Source: Streptomyces sp. V3I8
Lineage (GTDB): Bacteria; Actinomycetota; Actinomycetes; Streptomycetales; Streptomycetaceae
Assembly: GCF_030817535.1 (NCBI RefSeq)
Contig: NZ_JAUSZL010000002.1
Span: 6,572,001 to 6,636,000, forward strand
Length of the DNA stretch: 64,000 bases
Direction: 5' to 3'
Positions 1 through 5,936 of this stretch are shown here, one piece after another. The position numbers and the translations under genes were made by a program. Every line of letters starts with the position of its first letter. Position 1 is the first letter of the stretch. The notes below the pieces were generated by a model, which did no database searches, was not told the DNA's origin, and saw only the letters and a list, made by a program, of their open reading frames with translations.

Positions 1-570
1 ATACTGGCCCGGGACGCCCAGGGACTCGTCGTCGAATCGCATCTCGCGCCGGGGAGGCAGAAGGACCTGACAGAGGTCCGGGCCAACGTCTTCGCCTCCA
101 ACCTGCTGATGCCGGCGTCCGAAGTCCGTGACCAGTTCCGCCAGGTCGCCGACAGGCACGGCCGGCTCACGGACGAGGCGTTCTCCGCGCTGGTCGTCGC
201 GTTCAAGGTCTCGCCCAGCGCGCTGAGCGCGAGGCTCAGCCAACTGCGCCTCATCGATCCGAAGTCGGCGCTCCACTGCAAGGGCCTGACCACGGAGATC
301 TGCCACCTGCTCGCCGGCGCGACGGACGCCTTCCAGCGGCAGCTCGCGTGGGCCAGGGCCGAACGCTTCCCCGTACGTCTCGTGGCGGCGCTCTACAAGT
401 GTTACGCCGAGGGTGAGACCACTCTCCGGCCGCTGGCTGCGCTGCTCGGCATGGACGTGGACCACCTGCACGACCTGCTGGACCCGGCCGATCCGGAGAT
501 CCCGGAACCCGTGGCCGGTGAAGCGGAGGAAAACGCGGTGGAAGAAGGGGACCTGATTTTCCAGCCATGA
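1..570 (+). CDS. ImmA/IrrE-family metallopeptidase-like protein (5' end outside window)
   Basis: Only the C-terminal 189 residues are present; the reading frame is open from base 1, so the start and any N-terminal HTH or HExxH motif lie outside the window. The visible part begins in the zinc-peptidase domain: residues 22-38 read TEVRANVFASNLLMPAS, the ExxAN-FA--LLMP signature of ImmA/IrrE (COG2856) proteins, whose Glu is the third zinc ligand. A helical region follows, then an acidic tail. Family members cleave repressors or act as antitoxin-like partners. The stop overlaps the start of the next gene (ATGA at 567-570), so the two are translationally coupled. Family assignment is good; the function of this copy is inferred. 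Confidence 0.8.
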   Translation: MLARDAQGLVVESHLAPGRQKDLTEVRANVFASNLLMPASEVRDQFRQVADRHGRLTDEAFSALVVAFKVSPSALSARLSQLRLIDPKSALHCKGLTTEICHLLAGATDAFQRQLAWARAERFPVRLVAALYKCYAEGETTLRPLAALLGMDVDHLHDLLDPADPEIPEPVAGEAEENAVEEGDLIFQP

Positions 571-1109
571 GAATCTGCTGGTTCCCGGACAACACCGTCC
601 TGTGCAACTTCGCGGTCGTCGACCGTGTGCCTCTGCTGGAGAAAGTGCTCGACGGGCGCGGCCGCTGGACCGAAGCCGTGGCCCATGAAGCCGGGCGGTC
701 CGCCCGGCACATCCCTCGATTACGGGACGTCGCGTCGCGCGGCATGCTCGGTGAGCCGATCGCCATCACCGACGTCGAGGAGATCGCCGCGGTCGACCGC
801 CTGCGCCGAGCGGTCTTCGGCGGCGTCGCGTCGGTGCCGACCGGACACCTCGGTGAGGCCGAGACCTGCGTACTGATCACGAAGCGCCCCGAGTTCCGCG
901 ATTCCGTATGGATCACCGACGACCGGTCGGCCGGCTCGTACGCGTGGCGGCGGGGCATCACCACGAAGGAAACCTTCGACCTCATGAACGAGGCCGTGGT
1001 CGGTGGGCTGACCAGTGCCGTGGACGGCCATGAACTGCTCCGGCGGATGACGGCCGCCGGCCGTCACCTGCATCGCGTGTCCGCACGCCCCGATGAGCTG
1101 ATGCGCTGA
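567..1109 (+). CDS. PIN-domain-like protein coupled to the ImmA-like gene
   Basis: 180 residues. The N-terminus MRICWFPDNTVLCNFAVVDR has an early Asp followed by Asn in a beta-strand context, as in PIN-type nucleases. Further acidic residues line up as expected for the family: an E in WTEAVAHE near residue 40, HLGEAE near residue 98, and WITDDRSAG near residue 118. These could form the acidic metal site of a PIN/FEN fold. It starts inside the stop of the ImmA/IrrE gene, a pairing seen in actinobacteria as a toxin-antitoxin-like unit. Nuclease activity and a toxin role are inference from fold and context. Confidence 0.65.
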   Translation: MRICWFPDNTVLCNFAVVDRVPLLEKVLDGRGRWTEAVAHEAGRSARHIPRLRDVASRGMLGEPIAITDVEEIAAVDRLRRAVFGGVASVPTGHLGEAETCVLITKRPEFRDSVWITDDRSAGSYAWRRGITTKETFDLMNEAVVGGLTSAVDGHELLRRMTAAGRHLHRVSARPDELMR

Positions 1110-1245
1110 GCCGATGCCCGAAGGACTTCACGGAAGTGATGAAGCGTCAGCAGGACGACGCCGTGACCGCATCCGCACGCATGCCGAACCGTGGCAGGGC
1201 CGACGCGGTGTGCGGGACGCCGCCCGCGACGGTGCGGCGGCGGTG

Positions 1246-1287
1246 TCGAATAACCCTTCGAAAGGGCGCGGCCGATCCTGATACCGT
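1246..1287 (+). promoter_or_regulatory. Candidate promoter with degenerate LexA-box-like dyad
   Basis: TCGAATAACCCTTCGA (1246-1261) matches the actinobacterial SOS box TCGAAC-N4-GTTCGA at 10 of 12 defined positions; the two innermost defined bases differ. A -10-like TACCGT lies at 1282-1287, seven bases before the GTG at 1295, and there is no Shine-Dalgarno, so the transcript would be leaderless. The dyad overlaps the expected -35. LexA binding is only a hypothesis given the two mismatches. Confidence 0.35.
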
Positions 1288-1294
1288 CACCGGC

Positions 1295-2026
1295 GTGGCG
1301 AAACTCAATCAGATCATCGCAGTCGAGAAGGGCATCAAGTCCAAGTCCCACCAGGACCTGACGGCTGCTCACCACGGGCTGCAGAAGCCCGCCCTGCTGG
1401 CCGGGATCTCGCGTACCTACCAGCCCAAGGACGAGGAGGGTGAGCAGCTGCCGCCCGAGTCGACCCGGGTGCAGGTACAGACCGAGAACGTGCTGCGGGA
1501 GACCGCGGCCACCCTGACCCGCCTGTTCGACGTGACCGCCACCAAGGACTGGGCCAACTGCACGGCCCGCGCGGACGTCAAGGTCGACGGACGGGTACTC
1601 GTCGCCGACGTTCCGGTGTCCTACCTGCTCTTCCTCGAGAAGCAGCTCACCGACCTCAACACCTTCGTGCGGAAGCTCCCCGTGCTCGACGCCTCGGAGT
1701 CGTGGGTCCAGGACCCGTCGACCGACGCGTGGAAGACCGAGCCGGTACGGACCCTGCGCACGAAGAAGGTCCCGCGCAACCACGTCAAGGCCGAGGCCAC
1801 CGACAAGCACCCCGCCCAGGTCGAGGTGTACTACGAGGACATCCCGGTCGGGTACTGGACGACCGTGAAGTTCTCCGGAGCCCTGCCCGCACGGCGTGTC
1901 AACGAGCTGCTCGACCGGGTCGAGAAGCTGCAGCAGGCCGTCAAGTTCGCCAGGGAAGAGGCGAACGCCGCGGAGGTCACCGACCAGCGCGTCGGGGATG
2001 CCGTGTTCGGCTACCTGTTCGGGTAG
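1295..2026 (+). CDS. Conserved actinobacterial protein of unknown function (DUF7873-like) beside tRNA-like RNAs
   Basis: 243 residues from GTG 1295, chosen because VAKLNQIIAVEKGIKSKSHQ looks like the true conserved N-terminus; the upstream in-frame extension is Arg-rich and unconvincing. I recall this family from Streptomyces and actinophage genomes as a DUF, from memory and not checked. It is soluble and charged, with no signal peptide or membrane segment. Recognisable stretches are LTAAHHGLQKPALL (residues 23-36), RLFDVTATKDWANC, VPVSYLLFLEKQLTDL and a C-terminal coiled-coil-like RVEKLQQAVKFAREEANAAE. No catalytic motif stands out. The gene is followed within about 10 bases by a highly structured non-coding region with two permuted tRNA-like folds, so a role in binding or handling that RNA is a reasonable guess, not shown. 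Confidence 0.8.
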   Translation: MAKLNQIIAVEKGIKSKSHQDLTAAHHGLQKPALLAGISRTYQPKDEEGEQLPPESTRVQVQTENVLRETAATLTRLFDVTATKDWANCTARADVKVDGRVLVADVPVSYLLFLEKQLTDLNTFVRKLPVLDASESWVQDPSTDAWKTEPVRTLRTKKVPRNHVKAEATDKHPAQVEVYYEDIPVGYWTTVKFSGALPARRVNELLDRVEKLQQAVKFAREEANAAEVTDQRVGDAVFGYLFG

Positions 2027-2106
2027 CCTCGGAAACTCCCCGGTCATCACTTATGACGGCCGGGGTGCGCGAGGAGCGCAAGCTGAACCTGAAGCTTGTC
2101 GTGACT

Positions 2107-2187
2107 GCGCGGTTCCGGTGGAGGTTCGAGTCCTCCCCGCGGCACCCTTCGCGCCGCGGTAGCCCAACTGGCAGAGGCAGACCGCGC
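2107..2187 (+). ncRNA. Circularly permuted tRNA-like unit 1
   Basis: The 3' half of a tRNA precedes its 5' half. Order: anticodon-stem 3' strand CGGTT (2110-2114), variable loop 2115-2119, T arm GGAGG-TTCGAGT-CCTCC (2120-2136), acceptor 3' strand CCGCGGC (2137-2143), 9-nt loop ACCCTTCGC, acceptor 5' strand GCCGCGG (2153-2159), TA, D arm GCC...GGC with the GG of the D loop (2162-2178), A, then anticodon-stem 5' strand GACCG (2180-2184). The 5'/3' anticodon strands extend to an 8-bp helix (2180-2187 with 2107-2114, one G-U). The T loop keeps T54 T55 C56 R57 A58. There is no anticodon loop. This topology matches the tRNA-mimicking module of bacterial YrlA RNAs. Confidence 0.75.
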
Positions 2188-2257
2188 TCAATCTCAGACT
2201 ATTGCTCCAGACTCAGCATTCGCCGCCGATCGCCGGATCGACCGGACCCAGGCCCGG

Positions 2258-2328
2258 GAGTCGAAACGCCGGTTCAAGTCCGGCCCGTGCAGCTCGATGC
2301 ACGGTGGTCCAAAGGCAGGACGCGGCTC
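2258..2328 (+). ncRNA. Circularly permuted tRNA-like unit 2
   Basis: Same inverted order as unit 1 with a different sequence. Anticodon-stem 3' strand AGTCG (2259-2263), variable loop AAAC (2264-2267), T arm GCCGG-TTCAAGT-CCGGC (2268-2284), acceptor 3' strand CCGTGCA (2285-2291), 6-nt loop GCTCGA, acceptor 5' strand TGCACGG (2298-2304), TG, D arm GTCC-AAAGGCA-GGAC (2307-2321), G26, and anticodon-stem 5' strand CGGCT (2323-2327), which pairs back to 2259-2263 with one G-U. The D arm resembles tRNA-Gln/Glu. Every stem expected of a tRNA body is present and perfect or nearly so, which is very unlikely by chance. There is no canonical anticodon loop. Confidence 0.75.
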
Positions 2329-2383
2329 GTGAAAATGACCTGGTTCCTCAAGCGTGCCGGCGTGCCACATGGGCGGCATCACA

Positions 2384-2414
2384 GGGCCCGGGGGCCGGCT
2401 ACGCCCTCGGGCCC
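2384..2414 (+). terminator. Terminator of the tRNA-like RNA region
   Basis: A 12-bp stem GGGCCCGGGGGC (2384-2395) / GCCCTCGGGCCC (2403-2414) with one G-U and a 7-nt loop. There is no U tract, as is usual in Streptomyces. It marks a plausible 3' end for the structured RNA. Confidence 0.65.
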
Positions 2415-2547
2415 GCTCCCATTTCCGTTCCAGCGCTCTTGCGCTTGCGCTTACTCTTGTCTCTTGCGTTCATAAAGAACCCGGCTTTCGCCGAAATCGT
2501 CACACCGTGGAAACGCTCATGTCCGGTTTTGCCGCCGGACGCGATCT

Positions 2548-2601
2548 ACCGTGGAGAACTGATCCACCGCGGACAACCAATCCACCGTGGAGAACCCGAG
2601 G
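2548..2601 (+). repeat. Three tandem 18-bp repeats upstream of the FUSC gene
   Basis: Copies at 2548-2565, 2566-2583 and 2584-2601 share the core ACCGTGGAGAAC; a partial copy (ACACCGTGGAAACG) lies near 2502. The CCAC-GTGG core of each repeat is itself partly palindromic. The rest of 2415-2675 shows nothing else recognisable. The repeats could be operator iterons or a minisatellite. Confidence 0.6.
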
Positions 2602-2675
2602 ACCGCACACACCGCCCGGCCGACGTCGCCCGAAGGCATGCCACCCGCAACCGCCCTCGTCCCGACAGGAGCCCC

Positions 2676-4643
2676 GTGCCCGTGCCGCGACCGTTGCCCG
2701 ACGTCCTCCCCACCGTCCTCCCGCCCTGGCTCGCGCACGCGCTGCGCGCGCAGCGCGGGCCCGTGCCGTGGAACGCCGTCCTGCGCGGAGTGCTCGCCGG
2801 CGGGCCCCTGCTGGTCGCCGCCGTGCTCCTGGGGCGGGAGTCCCTCGGTGTCATGGCCGCCCTCGGCGCCATGTTCGCCGGAATCAACGACCGGCCCGGA
2901 AGCCGACGTGCCGCCGTGCGCTGGATCGGCGTGCCCGCGCTCGCCGGAGCCACGGGGCTCGTCGTCGGGACGTACGCCGGGGACGGGCTCGGAGCCGTTG
3001 CGCTCACCCTGCTGCTGACCGCGCTCGGGTTCGTCGCCGGAGCCGTCAGCGCGATGGGGCCGGTGGCGTCCGGCTCCGGGACCCAGCTCCTCGTCGCCGC
3101 GGCCATCGGGGCCGGCATGCCGCTGCCCGAGCCCGGCTGGCAGCGGGCCCTGTTCTTCCTCGCCGGTGCCGGCTGGCTGATCGTGCTGCGGCTCGCGCTG
3201 CCCACCCCCGGCGCCCGGAACAGTGATTTCCGCTTCGACGGCGAGCGGACGGCCGTCGCCGGCGTGTACGACGCCGTCGCCGCCCTGCTCGACGCCGTGG
3301 GCGGCGCGGACGCGGACGGCCGGCGGGCCGCGCTGACCGCCGCACTCGACCAGGCCCAGGACGCGCTCGCGGGGCCCCGGCTGCGGCGGTACGCCAGTTC
3401 CGCCGCCGAGCGGCGGCTGCGGGCGCAGTACGCCGCCGCGCTCCCGCTCGCCGAGGCCGCCACCGCCCTCGCCTGGGCCGGCGACGCCCTGCCGGCCCGT
3501 ACGGCGCAGGGGCCACGGCGGCTCGCCGTCGCCGTGCGGACCGGGGGACCCTGCGGACCGCTGCCCGCGCCCGCCCGGACCGTACCCGGACTGCGCGCCC
3601 TCGACGACGCCCTGCTGCACGCCGCCGAGACCTTCGACCGCGGCGGCCCGGGACCCCGCCACCGGGCCGGCGGCGGCCACCCGCTCGGGCGCGGCGCCGA
3701 GCGGACCGCGCGCAAGGGCCTGCACCTGCGGCCCCCGCGCGGCAGGGCGCTCCTGCGCACCGTCACCGGCACCGGAGGGCGCGAGTACGGTTTCCGCGTC
3801 GCCCTCTGCTACGGCGTCAGCGCCGCCGTCGCGCAGGCACTGCACCACGTGCACTGGTACTGGCTGCCCGCGACCGCCGTGTTCCTCGTGAAGCCCGACC
3901 TCGGCCCGCTCGTCTCGCGCGTGCTGAACCGGGCGGCCGGTACCGTCCTCGGCGCCCTCGTCTTCGCGGGGTTCGCGGCCGTGCTGCCCCGCCCCGAGGG
4001 GCTCGTCGTGCTCGTGGCGGTCAGCGGCGCCCTCATCCCCGTGGCCACCCGGCACTTCGCCGCGCAGACGGCCGTCGTCACCGTCCTCGTGCTCGCCCTC
4101 GTCATGGTCGGCGGTGAGCCGGAGGCGTCCTGGGGGCGGATCGGCGAGACGCTGCTGGCCTGCGCGATCGTGCTGGTCGTCGGGCATCTGCCGGCGCCCG
4201 GGCAGCGCGGCGGGACCGTACGGGCCCGGCTGACCACCGCGGCCGACGCCGCGCACGCCTACCTCACGCACGTGCTGAGCGGCGCCGACGACCGGGCCGC
4301 CCGCTGGGCACTGCGCCGCGAGGCCTACCGGACGCTGGCCGAGGCCCGCGCCGCGATCGACCGCTCCGCCGCCGAGCTCCCCACCCTGGCCCGGCACACC
4401 GAGGGCACCGACGGGGTCGCGGCCACCCTCGAACGCCTCGTGGACACCACCACCGCCTGCGCCGTGCACCTCGACGACACGGGGCGGCTCACCGCGCGGC
4501 ACACCGAGCGCCTCGCCACCCTCCTCGACGAACTCGTGGAGCGCCGGGAGGACCTCGGGCTCGCGGGCGCTCCGGCCGCCGCCCTGCCGGTGGGGGATGC
4601 CCGTCGACCGGCGGTACGACCCCGCCGTACCGTGGCGAGATGA
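2676..4643 (+). CDS. FUSC-family inner membrane transporter
   Basis: 655 residues from GTG 2676, just after AGGAG at 2667-2671; GTG 2682, with better spacing, is an equally good start. It has two membrane modules separated by cytoplasmic regions, as in fusaric-acid/aromatic-acid exporter (FUSC) proteins. The first (residues about 25-190) includes VLAGGPLLVAAVLLGRES. The second starts near residue 370 (FRVALCYGVSAAVAQALHH) and contains the family hallmark W-LPATAVF-VKPDLGP followed by NRAAGTVLGALVFAG. The C-terminal about 150 residues form the soluble domain. Likely an efflux transporter of unknown substrate. It is flanked by different tandem repeats on both sides. Confidence 0.8.
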   Translation: MPVPRPLPDVLPTVLPPWLAHALRAQRGPVPWNAVLRGVLAGGPLLVAAVLLGRESLGVMAALGAMFAGINDRPGSRRAAVRWIGVPALAGATGLVVGTYAGDGLGAVALTLLLTALGFVAGAVSAMGPVASGSGTQLLVAAAIGAGMPLPEPGWQRALFFLAGAGWLIVLRLALPTPGARNSDFRFDGERTAVAGVYDAVAALLDAVGGADADGRRAALTAALDQAQDALAGPRLRRYASSAAERRLRAQYAAALPLAEAATALAWAGDALPARTAQGPRRLAVAVRTGGPCGPLPAPARTVPGLRALDDALLHAAETFDRGGPGPRHRAGGGHPLGRGAERTARKGLHLRPPRGRALLRTVTGTGGREYGFRVALCYGVSAAVAQALHHVHWYWLPATAVFLVKPDLGPLVSRVLNRAAGTVLGALVFAGFAAVLPRPEGLVVLVAVSGALIPVATRHFAAQTAVVTVLVLALVMVGGEPEASWGRIGETLLACAIVLVVGHLPAPGQRGGTVRARLTTAADAAHAYLTHVLSGADDRAARWALRREAYRTLAEARAAIDRSAAELPTLARHTEGTDGVAATLERLVDTTTACAVHLDDTGRLTARHTERLATLLDELVERREDLGLAGAPAAALPVGDARRPAVRPRRTVAR

Positions 4644-4719
4644 CCTCGCCGCGCGCTCCTGACCCTCGGCGTCCCCTCCGTCGTACGGGAGTTGAACGAG
4701 CGCATGCCCGCCCCCTCCG

Positions 4720-4779
4720 CGTCCCGCCGACGGATTCCGCGTCCCGCCGACGAGTTCCGCTCCGCACCGATGAGTTCCG
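4720..4779 (+). repeat. Three tandem 20-bp repeats after the FUSC gene
   Basis: Copies at 4720-4739, 4740-4759 and 4760-4779, sharing the pattern C-TCCG-C-CCGA-GAGTTCCG. They lie between the FUSC stop and the ribosome binding site of the DUF899 gene. Function unknown. Confidence 0.55.
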
Positions 4780-4828
4780 CTCCTCGCGGCGGTCCACCCC
4801 GTGAAGCCACCGCACCGAAGGAGTACCC

Positions 4829-5578
4829 ATGACGCTTCCGCGGATCGTGTCACGCGAGGAATGGCGTGCCGCGCGCGAAGAACTGCTGGTCGCCGAGAAG
4901 GCCGCGACCCGGGCCCGGGACGCGCTCAACGCCGACCGGCGACGGCTGCCCATGGTCGAGATCGACAAGGAGTACGTCTTCGAGGGCGGCGACGGCAAGG
5001 CGACGCTGACGGACCTCTTCGCAGGACGGCGGCAGCTCGTCGTCTACCACTTCATGTTCGCGCCCGAGTGGGACGCGGGCTGCCGCAGCTGCTCGGCCTT
5101 CGTCGACCAGATCGGGCATCTCGCGCACCTGCGCGCGCGGGGCACCGAGCTGGCGCTGGTCTCCAGGGCGCCGTACACGAGGCTCCTGCCCTTCAAGGCA
5201 CGGATGGGCTGGACGCTGCCCTGGTACTCGTCCTGCGGCAACGACTTCAACCAGGACTTCCAGGTGACGTTCGAGGGCGGCGAGGGTGGAGCGGGCGGCG
5301 AGGCCGGTGCGGCCGGTGGGACGGACGAAACCGGCGCGTCGTACGAGCGGCCCGGGGTGAGCTGCTTCCTGCGGGACCGGGAGCGGATCTTCCACACGTA
5401 CTCGACGTACGAGCGCGGCCTCGACGGGCTGGGTTCCACCACGAGTTTCCTGGACCTCACGGCCCTCGGCCGGCAGGAGGAGTGGGAGCGGCCCGAGGGG
5501 CGCGCGTCGGCGCTGGGCGCGCCCGCCGGGAGCCGACGGGTCCGGTACCACGACGAATACGAGGACTACGAGGACTAG
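4829..5578 (+). CDS. DUF899 (thioredoxin-like) family protein
   Basis: 249 residues; ATG 4829 is preceded by GAAGGAG at suitable spacing. The N-terminal helical hairpin (VSREEWRAAREELLVAEKAA) and LPMVEIDKEYVFEG, then YHFMFAPEWDAGCRSCSAFVDQI with a CxxC, and the late segments YSSCGNDFNQDF and GVSCFLRDRERIFHTYSTY are typical of DUF899. These proteins have a peroxiredoxin/thioredoxin-like fold; a redox role is family-based inference. A Gly/Ala-rich insert sits near residues 149-171. Cytosolic. Confidence 0.85.
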   Translation: MTLPRIVSREEWRAAREELLVAEKAATRARDALNADRRRLPMVEIDKEYVFEGGDGKATLTDLFAGRRQLVVYHFMFAPEWDAGCRSCSAFVDQIGHLAHLRARGTELALVSRAPYTRLLPFKARMGWTLPWYSSCGNDFNQDFQVTFEGGEGGAGGEAGAAGGTDETGASYERPGVSCFLRDRERIFHTYSTYERGLDGLGSTTSFLDLTALGRQEEWERPEGRASALGAPAGSRRVRYHDEYEDYED

Positions 5579-5744
5579 GCACGACCGCCGCGCGAGAACG
5601 CGGAAAGTCGTACAAATGTTCCACCAATCGTAGTGACCCTGTGTCGACTACGTCTCAGTGATGTCACTTCGCGAGACCTGTACCCCATGATGAGCGTTTA
5701 ACTCTTCAAGGGCTCTCAAGGGAGAGCGCACACGGAGGTGCAGG

Positions 5745-5915
5745 ATGTTGAACGGTCGAACGGTGCTGGAGCGCTTTCCCGCCGGAGGGCCGCGTGGTTC
5801 CTGGCCCGCGGAGGAGTTCGCACAGGCGCGCCGCCTCGAGGGGCAGCATGTCGACGTCGTGATGGACCTGTCGACGGACACCTTCCTGGTCGTCGTGCGG
5901 GAACTCGTCGAGTAG
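5745..5915 (+). CDS. Small conserved-looking hypothetical protein (56 aa)
   Basis: ATG 5745 lies six bases after a strong GGAGG (5734-5738). The product starts MLNGRTVLERFPAGGPRGSW and ends DLSTDTFLVVVRELVE: acidic, no membrane segment. Third-position G+C bias and a good ribosome binding site support coding despite its size. It ends 21 bases before the convergent ABC transporter gene. No function can be assigned. Confidence 0.6.
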   Translation: MLNGRTVLERFPAGGPRGSWPAEEFAQARRLEGQHVDVVMDLSTDTFLVVVRELVE

Positions 5916-5936
5916 CCGGGCCGACCGCCGGGGAGG

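Larger units (their letters stand above)
2030..2414 (+). ncRNA. Structured non-coding region with tandem permuted tRNA-like folds
   Basis: There is no credible ORF here; almost every base can be placed in a hairpin. From the left: hairpin 2038-2065 (CCCCG/CGGGG enclosing GTCAT/ATGAC), hairpin 2066-2080 (TGCGC/GCGCA), hairpin 2080-2097 (AAGCT/AGCTT), tRNA-like unit 1 (2107-2187), a linker with a CCGG/CCGG hairpin (2233-2245), tRNA-like unit 2 (2258-2328), then a terminator (2384-2414). GGTCAT (2042-2047) is also complementary to ATGACC (2335-2340), and GGAA (2031-2034) to TTCC (2344-2347), so the whole array could be closed by a long-range helix competing with the first hairpin. It may be processed from the 3' UTR of the upstream mRNA or have its own promoter. 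Confidence 0.7.

Noticed and set aside
2107..2187. An ordinary tRNA gene
   Set aside because: The T arm and acceptor 3' strand come before the acceptor 5' strand and D arm, and there is no anticodon loop; a normal 5'-to-3' cloverleaf cannot be drawn.
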